Positions 1 to 11,540 of a DNA stretch of 64,000 bases are shown here, piece by piece. Numbering within the stretch: the stretch's first letter is position 1; each line of letters starts with the position of its first letter. The notes beneath the pieces were generated by a model that made no database searches, was not told where the DNA came from, and worked only from the letters and a program-made list of their open reading frames with translations. The DNA is from Conus ventricosus (Eukaryota > Mollusca > Gastropoda > Neogastropoda > Conidae): assembly GCA_018398815.1 (NCBI GenBank), contig CM031600.1, positions 46,599,115 to 46,663,114 on the forward strand. Direction: 5' to 3'. Position numbers and translations under genes: made by a program.

Positions 1-1345
1 CCAAACAGCCGAAGCACTTGAACACTATGGTACAAATGCATCAGCTGGGATGAGAACATTACGTGTGTGACCGTTTTTGACTACCCCGCCACGTCGGCAG
101 CCACACTCCGACTTCGGGGGATTTTGGAGACTGATAATGTTATGCTAGGAGCTTGTCACAACTGAAGACAATCCCGCATAAATATGCAGAGCATAACAAC
201 ATTTTGATGTAGCCTTGGTGTTTCTAGCCCATGTCAGATTGCCTTCAGTGAGTTCACTTCATTACACCAAATTCAAACATATTTCGTTTTATCCGTTTTC
301 CTTGGTGAGAGAAATGAACCCATCTATTCTTCAGAGTTGAGTCTTTTTCCTTTTTTTTTTGTGCCTTCTTGAATCCTCTCAAGCTTGCTTTCATTCAGTT
401 GAGGCGCTTCTTTCGCTCTTCCTTCACAAGGGAGAATTTCGTCTGTAAATTTTCGCAAGATGTGTTTTATTGTCGACTCTCTCTCTCTCTCTCCAGCAGC
501 TGGTTCTGCTGTCCTGCACCATGGAGTTTCTTTCGCTGTCCACCACTCCCTCTGCTTCAGATGCAGATTCATGCATTTGCCCTTTATGTTGCTATTAGCC
601 CCCTTGAGCTCACATTCACAAGACCTGAGTCTTTTCTCTAGATGTTCTCCTCGAACTTTACAACTTGAGTGTGTAAACCTTCGTGACGGTCTGCTTTTTC
701 CAGCTATACCGGAAGTGGAGATGCGCCAGCATACCACCCCCCTCCTCCCCTCGCCCCCCCACCTGGTCTGCCCTCTTGGTCCCTCAGCATATTAAGTCTG
801 AGCTCTGGCTGCCAGTGTGCGGGGTGGAAGGGGGGGGGGGGGGGGGGGGGGGGGGGGTTGAAAATATAGCAATGTTCCACATCAAGTAGGAATAAGACAT
901 TTGTTTAGACAGGGGTTAGTAGATTGTAAAGCTACTTTTGAAGCAAAGTTCTTTTTTCGCCCATGAAAGTGAGTTTCTAGTTCCCAAGAATGACTCATGT
1001 CCTATATGAGTTGCTAATGTGTGTCCATGGATGTCTAAGTATTGAGAAAAATGTACACCAGCTCGCAAATGCACACACATGCATATTATATGCACAGGGA
1101 TCTAATCATCCCTCCCCCCTTCCCCCCGCCCAATCCACATGCAAATGCAGAAATGGTCTCATCAGCACACAACAGAGACACATACATACACGCAAGCGTG
1201 CGCATCCGCGCACACACGCATGCAAGCACGCACACACACACACACACACACACATGCACACACACACACACACACACACTCACACACACACACACACACA
1301 CACACTTACGTACATACATCACCTCTAACAATTCTTGGCACCTAC
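1..1345. other. Left flank / intron of the TUT-like gene, no exon seen
   Basis: No convincing coding sequence is visible. The stretch holds a pyrimidine-rich segment, a run of about 28 G at 829-857, and a CA/CACG microsatellite at about 1197-1310. Because the TUT-like gene runs leftwards on the minus strand and its zinc knuckles and catalytic module are missing here, this is probably intron. I looked for a C-x2-C-x4-H-x4-C knuckle on the minus strand and did not find one. Confidence 0.5.
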
Positions 1346-1529
1346 CTTTCCCCCTGTGAAGACGTTTTCAGTGAAGGTGTACCAGTCCACCCTGGGGGCA
1401 TCCTCATCCTCATCAGGCGCCGTGTCCGCCTGGGGCTGAGCACCGCTAGTGGGGGCCTCTGTCTGCTGGTCAGCCCCTGTCTCCCCCACGCTCAGTCCTC
1501 CCATCTCGCTGGACAGCGCACTGACTGAC
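1346..1529 (-). CDS. TUT4/7: TUT4/TUT7-like uridylyltransferase, exon before the zinc knuckle
   Basis: This exon is bounded by a clear acceptor (TTAAACAG) and donor (AAAG|GTAGGT) on the minus strand. One frame is open throughout. It encodes a Ser/Glu/Gln/Pro-rich, acidic stretch (with DEDEDA) that ends in VDWYTFTENVFTGGK. In vertebrate TUT4/TUT7 an aromatic F/Y-x-x-x-F-x-K-GK segment like this sits directly before the first CCHC zinc knuckle, which precedes the active nucleotidyltransferase module. The exon therefore marks the end of the inter-module linker, and the catalytic half should lie left of the window. The start phase does not match the end of the previous exon, which is consistent with the short deletions seen elsewhere in this gene. 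No indel is needed within this exon. Confidence 0.7.
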
Positions 1530-2151
1530 CTGTTTAAGGCACAGACATGTGATCAGGCTTGCTCTGCCAGACCCGCTTTCCTTCATGCTACCTCCCTTCT
1601 CCCCCTTCTCCTTCCCCCACACCCTTCCTCCATCATATCTTCAACTTTCCTCAACCTCCTTCCCTCCCTCCCTGGCAATCTCCTAGAAACCTCAAACTAA
1701 TACTAGGATTTAAATCTTACCATCACATCAATGTGCATGCTGAAGATTGCAGTTGGGGTCGATTTTGATAACAAACAAAAACACTGGGACTGCCAGTGTA
1801 TTCAAACCTTCCATGCAGGTTTAAAAGAATGCACTAGTGGGACTTGTTCAAACGGTGATTATGTTATGCCATAATGATGACATCTGAAATGTTCGTTATG
1901 CTTGCACGTTGCATGCATGCACCAGTATCAGACTGTGCCAACATGGATGCATGTTAGAAGACTGTGCATGTGTATAAGTGTGTGTGCCATGCACATGTTG
2001 TGTGGTGTATTTGTATTTCTCTGTGATTTGAAGGACCTGGTTGTGATATGATTCATGTACTTGCCTTTTGTCCATGCTATTATGGGATGTACTGGAAACT
2101 ATCAGGAATTGGAGTGTATGTTTATGATTTTTTTCATTGTTGTATTTTCTG

Positions 2152-2182
<31 letters not shown>

Positions 2183-3088
2183 TGTGTGTGTTGTTGTGTG
2201 CGTGCGTCGTGCGGTGCATGTCTTTGTGTCTCTCCGTGTGTCTTGTTTATGGCCTTGTAATTATTTCATCATGGGAACAAAAGTAACCCTAATCTTATGT
2301 TATATTCTTTTGTAAGAAACACTACTATAGACGCAAACACACCCAGACATGCTGGGACAAACGTCACACACACTTCAGCACAGCGACGGACAAAAGGCAC
2401 ACTTGCTATGTCATTACAAACATACATACAAACTGACGCATACAAACACAAATGCATACACACACAAAATAAATGAATGTACATACACATACACATGAAC
2501 GCTCTCACACACACATACACACATACACACACACACACACATACTCACACACTCTCCCTATGTTGTGGATGTAATTTTTTTCCAAATGTAAGTATTCTTT
2601 TTGAAATCCTGAAAGCCCACACTGCTCAAGGTTCAAAAACCTTGCTCCATCTAAATATCTGCAGACAGCTTATAATTTTTTACCTAAATATTTAGAATAA
2701 GGTCACTTCTTTCAGTGGCATGTAAGCCCCAAGTAACTAAAATGCCATTTACAATATGGATAAAATGCTAACCAACAGCTAACAAAATGATGATAATGCT
2801 AGTTACAATATAGATAAATTGCTAACCAACATCTAATACAGTGATAATAAATCAACAATTACTGCTACAACTATTATTTCAACTGTAACTAACTCCATCA
2901 TTTCAGTCTGACTCTAATGAGAGCAGCATACACACAGCACCCTTCATCATTTCAGTCTGACTATAATGAGAGCAGCGTACACACAGCACCCTTCATCATT
3001 TCAGTCTGACTATAATGAAGAGCAGCGTACACACAGCACCTGTCTGTTGGCACACCTGAAACAAATGTCACCAGCAACACCTGCATAC
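1530..3088 (-). other. Intron with CA microsatellites and a 48-bp triplicate
   Basis: This is non-coding sequence between two TUT-like exons. It contains GT/CA microsatellites at about 2150-2190 and 2515-2555. At about 2896-3045 there are three direct copies of a ~48-bp unit containing CATCATTTCAGTCTGACT and AGCAGCATACACACAGCACC. Nothing else was recognised. Confidence 0.5.
2896..3045. repeat. 48-bp tandem repeat, three copies
   Basis: Three head-to-tail copies each carry TTTCAGTCTGACT(C/A)TAATGA followed by GAGCAGC(A/G)TACACACAGCACC. Copy three has a 1-bp insertion (GAAGAG). It lies in an intron just downstream, in + coordinates to the left, of the long linker exon. Confidence 0.8.
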
Positions 3089-3988
3089 CTGCAGCCTCTT
3101 CAGGACTCTCCGCGACGTCTCGTAATCATCACTGGATGGTCCCTCTCGTGACCCCCTGAGGCCGTGAAGTATTCTCTCGAAGTTTCCGACTCATTCTGAG
3201 CTGACTGTGAAGACAGGCTAGCAGCGGAATCGACCGTCATGTTCAGCTCTGACGAAGGAGGCAGGCAGCCAGAGGCAGGACCTGACAATCCCGAAACGGA
3301 ATCCACCGTGAGTTCCAGGTCAGAAGCAGACAGAGCTCTCCCAGCAGAATCTCTCAGAGGCTCAGAGCTGGATACAGCAGCTGAAGAGTCGGCAAGGTCT
3401 TCACCAGTAGATGTTTCATTGGAGGGTTCTGCAGCTGCCTTGCCTTCAGCCGACACTGGTATGTCACAGGGAGATACCTCAGCATCTCCAGTAGGAGAGA
3501 GCGATACAGAATTCTCTCCCCCAGTAGGAGAGGCGATACAGAATTCTCTGTGGAGGCAGGTCTACTGGGTGACTCCTTACTGGTCAAGGCGGTCAGTTTC
3601 TCAAGGATGGTCTTGTTGGACTCGATCACCACCGGCTGCCCATTCTCCACCTCACTCTCCTCTAGTTCAACATCACTCCTGTCCTCCTTCTCATCATTTT
3701 CATCCACCTTCTCCACCACCTTCTCTTTGGTCTGAGTGTCCCTGTCAGACGTCTCCACGCTGGAGGAGCTGACGGAGGTAGATGGGGCGTCCTGGTTTTC
3801 GTTCAGGAGGATTTCCGTCTTCTGGCTGGCCAGGGCCCTCAGGGCCTCCAGGCACACGTTCACATTGCCGTCCTTGTCCCGAGGCATCCCAAAGTACTCG
3901 TACGCTTTTCGCACACAGGACTGGTAGTACTCAAAGATGAGGGAGTTGGCCAATGAATTGGCAATGTTCTTTTTGATGTTGAACGGAT
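3089..3988 (-). CDS. TUT4/7: TUT4/TUT7-like exon: end of first PAP-associated domain and acidic linker
   Basis: The acceptor CCAACAG|AT completes the Asp codon begun in the previous exon, giving LAIE-D-PFNIKKNIANSL. This matches the IAIEDP(Y/F)(S/N)VKRNVAR signature that closes the first PAP-associated domain of TUT4/TUT7. It continues through IFEYYQSCVRKAYEYFGMP and then into a long Ser/Glu/Asp-rich low-complexity linker, as in vertebrate homologues. It ends with YETSRRVLKRLQ and donor CAG|GTATGC. The linker is spread over three frames. One shift lies in a ~32-bp internal duplication at 3484-3550 whose two copies differ by one base. A second lies near a GGGGG run at about 3155. Both are mended by one extra base. 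Whether these are assembly errors or true lesions cannot be told from this window. Confidence 0.85.
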
Positions 3989-4445
3989 CTGTTGGAAAAG
4001 AAGCATACACAGCCAGTCATTATTCAACTGTTAGTAGGTTCTAGTATCTCACCTTTACATACAGCGTTAGACCAGGTTGGCATCCATAATAAGGCAGAAG
4101 GAGAATCAGGCATAAGAGAAAATAGAAATCAGAAAGCAGAAGACAGTGATACCGAAGGAATAACAGACAAAGAGAGTGAAAGTGAGGATTGCAGACAGTC
4201 AGCAAGAGAGACCAGGATGGAAACAACCAGCCAGCTAGCCAGGCAGAAACAATACCAGAAGGAAGAGACAGAACCAGTGACATGAACATAACACCACCAC
4301 CACGCGCCCCCCCCCCCCCCCCCCCAAAATCCTCTCTCGTCTCATGCTTCATTCATTCCCCTTCCTTCCACCCACCCCACACCTCTATATTTCGTCTCTC
4401 CCTCTCTCTCGACATTTTTCATGCACCCGTACTCAACAACATGTG

Positions 4446-4476
<31 letters not shown>

Positions 4477-4543
4477 CCATTCTCTCTCTCATACTACAAG
4501 TACACATAAAAACCCACCACATTACTCAACAGAATGTGCACAT

Positions 4544-4604
<61 letters not shown>

Positions 4605-4688
4605 CTCTCTCTTTCTGTCCCTCTATCTCCCTCTCTCATCACACAAATACACACAGAGCCCCCTCACACCTACGACCCCACTGCTCAC
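3989..4688 (-). other. Intron with C-run and CA microsatellites
   Basis: No coding sequence was recognised between the two exons. There is a C homopolymer at about 4309-4326, CA microsatellites at about 4448-4474 and 4546-4601, and purine-rich sequence between. The open frames here are microsatellite translations. Confidence 0.5.
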
Positions 4689-4859
4689 CCTCAATGGCCA
4701 GTTTCTGGAGTTCCACTTTTTCTCCAGGCGGGTGAGGGGCTCCCTGTTGAGGAGGGAGATGACAAACTGCGTGTTGTCGAACTCCAGACAGTAGAACCTC
4801 AACAGCTGAAGCCACAGCTGGCCAACGCTGCTCTTGTTCTTGGACTGCCACGCTTCCGC
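4689..4859 (-). CDS. TUT4/7: TUT4/TUT7-like exon: first PAP-associated domain core
   Basis: Acceptor ATCACAG and donor GAGG|GTGAGC bound the exon. The translation contains SSVGQLWLQLLRFYCLEFD, the strongly conserved (V)GQLW-x-E-LLRFY signature of the PAP-associated domain in TUT4/TUT7. It continues with VISLLNREPLTRLEKKWNSR and, after a one-base frame shift near 4700, LAIE. Only this shifted frame joins correctly to the next exon at D-PFN, so one base appears to be missing in the exon (near CCAGAAACTGG on the minus strand). Family knowledge: this domain packs against the nucleotidyltransferase fold. In the N-terminal module of TUT4/7 it is part of a non-catalytic module that helps recruit Lin28-bound pre-let-7. 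Confidence 0.88.
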
Positions 4860-5316
4860 CTGTGATGTACAGGGAGTACAGGCTGGACTTCTTCTTCCGT
4901 GACACAATTCATCATCAGGCCGGGCATAGTTACATGAGGGCCAAGCCCATGTGCCTAAATCTGATCATTTTGAAACACAACTGCTCCTGTATTGTCTTGT
5001 ACAGCTCTGCATATGCTCCACTGTATTACACATTGCATTGTATAACTTCGTACTGTTTCACACTGTACTGTACTGTGTTGTAATATTGTACTGCTCTGTA
5101 TAGTACTGTAATTTACTGTAGATATGCATAGCACTGTATTGTACTGCCTTTCTCTCAGACAATTTCTTTTTTATCTACTTCCTCTCAGGATAATACATCA
5201 CTTAGGAAAAATCATGCACAGGTGTGCATAAGCACACACATGATACAGACACACAGATCATAACACACATTGATGCACACACATGCACTTAAACACACAC
5301 ACACACACACACACAT

Positions 5317-5384
<68 letters not shown>

Positions 5385-5643
5385 CTCTTTTTTCCCCCTT
5401 GCTGTAAGGTCTACAGGAGACTTAGGAGCTCCACTGAAAAAGTTCAGCCAAACAGAGCACCAAACAAATACATGAACATTTTTTTTTAGAACTAAAAGGG
5501 GTACAAATAGGGGTGGGAGAGGAGTGAAGAAAGGTCAAAGGGAGGGAACGGAGGAGGAGGAAGACAGAGTGTGAAAGGGGTCAGGAGAGATAGGGGAGAC
5601 GGGCAGATTAGTGTTAAGATTACTCATACTAATGATGCCCCCC

Positions 5644-5646
5644 CTG
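5644..5646. repeat. Putative target-site duplication (left), CTG
   Basis: CTG precedes the left terminal inverted repeat, and the same CTG follows the right one at 7129-7131. Three-base duplications (TWA or CWG) are typical of PIF/Harbinger insertions. Confidence 0.55.
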
Positions 5647-5957
5647 GGCCTGTATGCACGTCAAACCCGATTAGCTTATTCGCGTTTAGGGCTTAAACGC
5701 GGTTAGCTATTCGGAGCTTAAACGCGGATAGCCCCTCTCCGGTTTTGGTATGTATGACGCCCTATTCGCGATTGAATAGCTCTCCGCGTTTAGAGGGCAG
5801 GAAACGGCGTTCTATTTATAGATTCTTGGCAAAACCGGGGTGCAGCAGGCACTGCTTTCGGTTTAGTCATACCCTCCTTCGTGGAACTTTCGCTGGTACG
5901 TGCTTCGTCGGTTTTCGCCAGTCGAAGTTTTTATTGTTTGTGTTAGATCTACTTGCC

Positions 5958-6115
5958 ATGGAGAATTCAAAGCGCACTAGGAAGCCAAATTTCAGTGCTG
6001 ATGAAATTCGAGTATTACTGGAAGAGATGCAGGTAGAACGTGCAGCAGTTTACTCCGATATTTGTGTTTACAGTGTCCATACAGAGATGTATGGTCAGGG
6101 TGTAGTTTCTCCAGC
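5958..6115 (+). pseudogene. Harbinger Myb/SANT-like protein, N-terminal remnant
   Basis: From ATGGAGAATTCAAAG the frame reads MENSKRTRKPNFSADEIRVLLEEM, then VERAAVYSD. A K-P-N-F-S-x-x-E-x-x-x-L-L-E-E start is characteristic of the Myb-like accessory protein of Harbinger transposons, which helps bind the transposon ends and import the transposase. After about 35 residues the similarity stops, at a sequence that recurs at 6650-6724. The rest of the domain is absent. Confidence 0.65.
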
Positions 6116-6133
6116 GAGGAAATTAAAAAAATG
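6058..6133. repeat. ~75-bp internal direct repeat, copy 1
   Basis: ATTTGTGTTTACAGTGTCC through GAGGAAATTAAAAAAATG occurs here and again at 6650-6724 with very few changes. The copies flank the GT/GA microsatellite block inside the Harbinger derivative. It includes TTTACAG, a possible splice acceptor. Confidence 0.85.
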
Positions 6134-6283
6134 CTTCCCCCACACTTCTGATTCAGGTTCCAGTTTTGTGTGTGTGTGCGAGAGAGCACAAATGTTTAAT
6201 TGTTTTTGCATTTGTATGGCCGCGGATTAAGTTTTTACGAATGGTAGCAGTTTCCGTTTGAGTGTGTATTTGTAGGGGGGATT

Positions 6284-6528
<245 letters not shown>

Positions 6529-6649
6529 CGAGCACGAGTGCAAGAGCGCTCATATTTGTGTGTATGTATGTGAATATATTTTTGATTCGTTAATCAGTGA
6601 TAATTCATGGCGATGTCCTTCCAACTGCCCCGCAACTTGTAAAAGTAAA

Positions 6650-6724
6650 TATTTGTGTTTACAGTGTCCATACAGAGATGTATGGTCAGGGTGTAATTTC
6701 TCCAGCGAGGAAATTAAAAAAATG
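6650..6724. repeat. ~75-bp internal direct repeat, copy 2
   Basis: Second copy of the sequence at 6058-6133. It differs mainly by GTGTAATTTC for GTGTAGTTTC. Confidence 0.85.
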
Positions 6725-6849
6725 TTGTTTTTTTTTAACAGGGGAAAGAGAGAACTCAGGGTTTGACACCTTTGCAGCTGAAGGCAGCGACGTATCGGCT
6801 ATACCAGACACTCAGTTTTTTTTTTTTTTTTACTGGTATGTGAGTTTTC

Positions 6850-6953
6850 ATTAGGTCATCGTACAGGTCAAACGGGTTCTTTCTGTCACGAAAGATGCGG
6901 TTTCGTCGCAATTGCCGTCGCTGTCTCACTTGGAAAAACATCAATGCAGCCAT
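6850..6953 (-). pseudogene. Harbinger transposase N-terminal remnant
   Basis: The minus-strand frame starting at 6953 contains RRQLRRNRIFRDRKNPFDLYDDLM. The R-x-R-x-F-R-D-R-x-N-P-(L/F)-D pattern is the usual opening of PIF/Harbinger transposases. The catalytic DDE region is not present anywhere in the element. It faces the Myb-like remnant, so the two gene starts point towards each other, as in autonomous Harbingers. Confidence 0.65.
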
Positions 6954-7128
6954 ATTTATCCGCGTTTAGGCTCGCTATCGGACCCCCGAGGCACCGATAA
7001 CTTTGTCCGCGTTTAGCCGAGTCGGATAGCTTATGCGGTCTGACGTGCATACCAAAATCTGCCGCCTATCCACCGGATAGGCGCTATTCGCGGACAGCCC
7101 TCTATCCGGATCGACGTGCATACAGGCC

Positions 7129-7131
7129 CTG
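7129..7131. repeat. Putative target-site duplication (right), CTG
   Basis: It matches CTG at 5644-5646 on the other side of the Harbinger-like terminal repeats. Confidence 0.55.
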
Positions 7132-7320
7132 GAGATTACACATGATCACGATATATCTCCTAAACGACAGAACCTTTAAACAGCAAAACAAACCAAACAA
7201 ACAAAACCTACTAACAATGCTTAATGAGTGAAGGGCATTGCTCATTCAAAATGCTTTACACTGTCAGATATAAACAACCAAGGGCCATCTTGCTGGAAGC
7301 TCGTGCTGTACTTTCCCACT

Positions 7321-7563
7321 GAACCAGTGAAAGAGATACACCACACAGACCAATATTTCATGTCTTAGTTAATGTCCATCATGTTTTATGGTTGGCTTGG
7401 TGAACCAGTGAAAGAGATACACCACACAGACCAATATTTCATGTCTTAGTTAATGTCCATCATGTTTTATGGTTGGCTTGGTGAACCAGTGAAAGAGATA
7501 CACCACACAGACCAATATTTCATGTCTTAGTTAATGTCCATCATGTTTTATGGTTGGCTTGGT
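7321..7563. repeat. 81-bp tandem repeat, three near-perfect copies
   Basis: The unit starts GAACCAGTGAAAGAGATACA and ends ATGGTTGGCTTGGT. Three copies start at about 7321, 7402 and 7483 and are nearly identical, implying recent amplification. 81 is divisible by 3, but stops occur in the frames and no protein is suggested. Confidence 0.9.
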
Positions 7564-8124
7564 CAAAGTTTCACCATGTTCCCAATTTTCTCACACTGTC
7601 ATGGTTGGTTAGGTGACTCATGAAATCTGTCTATGCTCCACAAAGATAGTGAAGAGAAGACACTAGATTGGAAGAGTCCCAATCAACTGCTAGTTACAAG
7701 TGCAGCAAGTTTATTCTTGTTGTATAAGTGTTCTCATTTTGACTTCAACAGAAATGGCACTAGGATTCAGATCTCCTGAATGCTTTAGACGCATCTATAT
7801 TTCTGCGCCTCGTCCATGTTGCATACAATTAGGGTAAGTTTCCCATCAATCACACACATACACACACACTTATATATACACTTACCCATATACACATTCA
7901 CACACACAATAGAAAACATTCTAAAAGACTAAAGTCTATCAAAAAAGGGAGAGAGAAAAATTAGATGAATTTTCACCTTTGTACCAGATGAATATAACTG
8001 GATGTTGGACGCAAACAATACCGATGTCACAAGACAAGTTTCATACCATAAGAGGACATACAATAAGCAAGCCAGTTGACAAGCGTTAGTTCAGTCTCCA
8101 ACCTTTCTGAATGATTACATGACC

Positions 8125-8495
8125 ATCAATTAAATATTGGGCAGAAACAAAATTCATCCATAATCCTGGAGAAGATAATGTTCACATTTTCACCCAGAAG
8201 AGTCTAAAATGAACATTACAATTAGTTAAATATTGGGCAGACACAAATTCATCCATAATCCCGGAAAAGATATGTTCACATTTTCACCCAAAAGAGTCTA
8301 AAATGATGAACATTACAATCAGTTAAATATTGGGCAGATACAAATTCATCCATAATCCCGGAAAAGATAATGTTCACATTTTCACCCAGAAGAGTCTAAA
8401 ATGATGAACATCACAATCAGTTAAATATGGCAGACAGAAATTCATCCATAATCCGGATAGATACTGTTCACTTTTCCACCCAGAGAGTCTGACAT
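8125..8495. repeat. ~98-bp tandem repeat, about four copies
   Basis: Copies contain GTTAAATATTGGGCAGA, TTCATCCATAATCC and TTCACATTTTCACCCAGAAG. The last copy is shorter and degraded. The array ends directly beside the weak candidate exon at 8502-8575. Confidence 0.85.
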
Positions 8496-8501
8496 GCTCA
8501 C

Positions 8502-8575
8502 CTTGGACTTTAAGCCTCAATGTCCAGTTTGTCCTCCATATTCAGCGGAGGTATGCCCTTGCCTTCCGGTGGGTT
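8502..8575 (-). CDS. Weak candidate exon of the TUT-like gene
   Basis: A good acceptor (TGATTTCAG) and donor (CCAAG|GTGAGC) surround 74 bases encoding NPPEGKGIPPLNMEDKLDIEA followed by an in-frame stop near the end. Its position, between the exon at 10198-10316 and the PAP-domain exon at 4689-4859, is where TUT4/TUT7 have a poorly conserved segment, and the start phase would fit. No residue signature confirms it. The stop would need another lost base to be bypassed. It could equally be a chance pair of splice-like sites. Confidence 0.35.
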
Positions 8576-10197
8576 CTGAAATCAGGCCACAATTCATTTT
8601 TTCTTTTGCAGTTTAAAATTTCCCCTACTGATCTGGTCTTAATCATTTCCAACTTGATCAGGTTTACAACTGTTCACTACTGACTGCGTGTAAACTTTTT
8701 TTTTCAGGCTTACCCGTCTAAACGAAATGCCTGATCCCTACCTGGCATAGAACATCGCCATGTTATTAGGATCCTTAAAAACAACAACAACAAAAAACAA
8801 CAACCTGAGAAAGCATGGAGCTAACCATGCCTCTATAACCTGAAGAGATAACCCCCAACCCCAGCACACAAATTCGGTATTGGTACGAAGGTGCAAGAAG
8901 ACAGGCCAGCCTCTACACCCCACCCCCACCCCATCCCCCACACCCCCCCCCTGCCAAACTGATGGAGAGCATGCTGGGGCAGGTATGTTCATGCTTAGCT
9001 GCATTCCCCTGGCAAGACTCAGGGTTGGACGTTTTCCCACTGGAGGAAGATCAACAGAGGTCCCAGCTATGAGAGGGCAATCCTGGCTGGCAGGCACTCA
9101 CATACGCGCACACAGAGAAGCATTCACACACGCACACACAGAGAAGTACTCACACACGCACACACAGAGAAGTATTCACAGACGCACACAGAGAGAAGTA
9201 TTCACAGACGCACACACAGAGAAGTATTCACACACGCACACACAGAGAAGTAACTCACACACGCACACACAGAGAAGTATTCACAGACGCACACAGAGAG
9301 AAGTATTCACAGACGCACACAGAGAGAAGTATTCACAGACGCACACAGAGAGAAGTATTCACAGACGCACACAGAGAGAAGTATTCACAGACGCACACAG
9401 AGAGAAGTATTCACAGACCACACACAGAGAAGTATTCACAGACGCACACATAGAGAAGTACTCACACACGCACACACAGAGAAGTAATTCACACACATGC
9501 GCACACACAGAGAAGTATTCACTCATGCACACAAAGAGAAGTACTTCACACACGCACACACAGAGAAGTATTCACACACGCACACATAGAGAAGTATTCA
9601 CAATGCACACAATAGAGAAGTATTCACAGACGCACACACAGAAGTATTCACACACGCACACAAGAGAAGTATTCCACAGACGCACACACAGAGAAGTATT
9701 CACACACGCACACATAGAGAAGTATTCAAAATGCACTCACAGACACACACACACACAGAAGTACTCACTCACACACACACACAAGAAGTACTCACACATG
9801 CCCACACAGAGAAGTACTCACACAGAGAAGTACTCACACACATGCACACACAGAGAAGTACTCACACACATGCACACAGAGAAGTACTCACACTCACATA
9901 CGAAGACTCACACACACAAAAAACACAGAGAAGTATTCATACACGCACACACAGAGTATTCACACAGAGAAGCACACACCCACGCGCACACAGAGAAGTA
10001 TTCATACACGTGTACACAGAGAAGAAGTACCCCCACACACACACTAATATAAAAGAGTGAAATTTTCATCAAAAAAAGCAGAACAAAGGAGCAAAACTCC
10101 CATCCCCCTCCCCCAAAACAACAACAAGAAGAAAATCAGAAACTTGGCATCCCTAAATATAAACAAATGAAACACACAAAAAAATCCAAACTAGTAC
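8576..10197 (-). other. Intron with a CACGCACACAGAGAAGTATT minisatellite
   Basis: Apart from the minisatellite at 9098-10035 no gene is visible. A 32-base segment at about 8744-8775 (minus) with TTTTTAAG and CCAG|GTAGGG boundaries would encode DPNNMAMFYA. It is too short to call. Confidence 0.45.
9098..10035. repeat. ~26-bp minisatellite, about 35 copies
   Basis: Head-to-tail copies read AGACGCACACAGAGAGAAGT ATTCAC with variants (CACACGCACACACAGAGAAG). Unit length varies by 1-3 bp. The plus frame stays open for 390 codons because the repeat lacks stop triplets. That long open frame (8880-10052) is a repeat artefact, not a gene. Confidence 0.9.
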
Positions 10198-10316
10198 CTT
10201 CTGCAAGGGGAGCAAACACAACACAGGCGTTCAGTTTGCAGCAAGAAGTACACCACCATCATATTATAGGCAAATGCCGGAAGAGTTCCTTCCTCCTGCC
10301 GATCCAAATGGCAAAT
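10198..10316 (-). CDS. TUT4/7: TUT4/TUT7-like exon: helical part of first nucleotidyltransferase module
   Basis: Acceptor GCCTGCAG and donor AGAAG|GTACTA bound it. The translation ICHLDRQEEGTLPAFAYNMM then VVYFLLQTE matches the family pattern WAK-x-C-x-(I/L)DRPEEGGLPPY-x-F-x-L-M-x-x-(F/Y)FLQQ that follows the palm in TUT4/TUT7. It joins in phase to the preceding exon, which ends in WAK. After LLQTE the conserved continuation (PVLxLLPLQK) is in another frame, so one base seems to be missing around CGCCTG. Confidence in the assignment is high despite the shift. Confidence 0.85.
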
Positions 10317-10496
10317 CTGCAGGCAACACACAGAGGACAGATCTGAGAGAAAAAGAAAATATACCAGAGAGAAAAAACCGCACTTAAAAAAAAAGTATTA
10401 CATGCAGATTATCTGTACGTACACATCAACCGTCACGTGAACACAAGCATGAACTGTAAACAAAGAAAGAAAGAAAGAAGGCATGCATGAGGTTTC

Positions 10497-11017
10497 CAGG
10501 GGTTCCACTGACTTTTTAGTTTTTGCGTCAAGAAACGCACCCTCCGCAAAAATTGCGTTAGCGCTGAAAAAAATGCGTAACAAAGTAAACTGTACACGCT
10601 GTGACCACGGTAAAGTTCCCATCAATGGGCGCACTCTGGCATCCAGAATCACGTGGGATGATCGTGTGTGCGTGGGAAGTCATAACGTATTCCGATTGGA
10701 AGATGGCACCATCGCAGACGCGGGAAAGATTCCATTTTACTTCGAGGGAGAAAGGATGAGGCGTTTTGGAACATTCTTGATCTAGCAAAAAGTCAGCGAG
10801 TGCCACAGAGTAAAATGTGCATGCACTATCACTAATTGGCGGTGTCAAGCAGTCTGCTGTAGGTCTGTGCCGTGTTTTGCCCCTCTGACATAGGCTTGCG
10901 GTTGAGAACAGGGTCCTGGGAAAATTGCGTCGCTAAACGCACGGCCGCGAAAAAAATGCATAGGAAGGCAGAAAAACGCAATAATTACGCAAAATTTTGC
11001 AATAAATGGAACCCCTG
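10497..11017. mobile_element. hAT-like non-autonomous element (MITE)
   Basis: It starts CAGGGGTTCCA and ends with the inverse, TGGAACCCCTG. Flanking 8-mers, AGGTTTCC on the left (overlapping the terminal C) and GGGTTTCC on the right, agree at 7 of 8 positions, suggesting an 8-bp duplication as hAT elements make. CAGGGGT-type ends are common in hATs. Inside are many AAAAATTGCGT/TTGCGTC motifs in both orientations near the ends. The single plus open frame (10483-10785) shows no transposase motifs, so this is a deletion derivative or MITE. Confidence 0.65.
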
Positions 11018-11471
11018 GGTTTCCATATAAATCCACACACACTCACTGTTACTAGAATCAGATTCATGAGTGAAAATTGGTAGTATTGCTTTTGAAAAAA
11101 CAAAATGAAAAAAAAACAAAAAGAGGATTATGAGAGTGTGACTGGTGTACGCCGGGGAGGGGGGGGGGGGGGAGGAAAGGGAGGGGTGAAGAGGCAGCAC
11201 CCACTTTCAACTGAAGATTTCTCACAATATCAACAGCAAAAAGTGACATTTTCTGCAGTGTGTGGAACAGCAATGGCACATAACTTGCATTCTTCTGCCA
11301 AGAGGAAACACTCCAGGTACGATGAAAACTGTTCCCTTTAAAACCACCAACAGTTAGAGGCGTCAGGTATTTATGGAAAGATATTGCAGGTGCTGAGAGG
11401 GTAAGAGAGGAAGAGGGAGAGAAAGAGAACAGGTGAAGGTGGGCGGAGGGGGGGAGAGGGCGAGGGGAAAG

Positions 11472-11540
<69 letters not shown>

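Noticed and set aside
324..737. A 137-codon minus frame that might be a further TUT exon
   Set aside because: It lacks the expected zinc-knuckle cysteines and includes translated GA repeat. No splice sites bound it convincingly.
8880..10052. A 390-codon open frame, the second longest in the window
   Set aside because: It is the translation of a ~26-bp CACGCACACAGAGAAGTATT minisatellite that lacks stop triplets. Copy-length changes shift the peptide freely, with no domain or start context.
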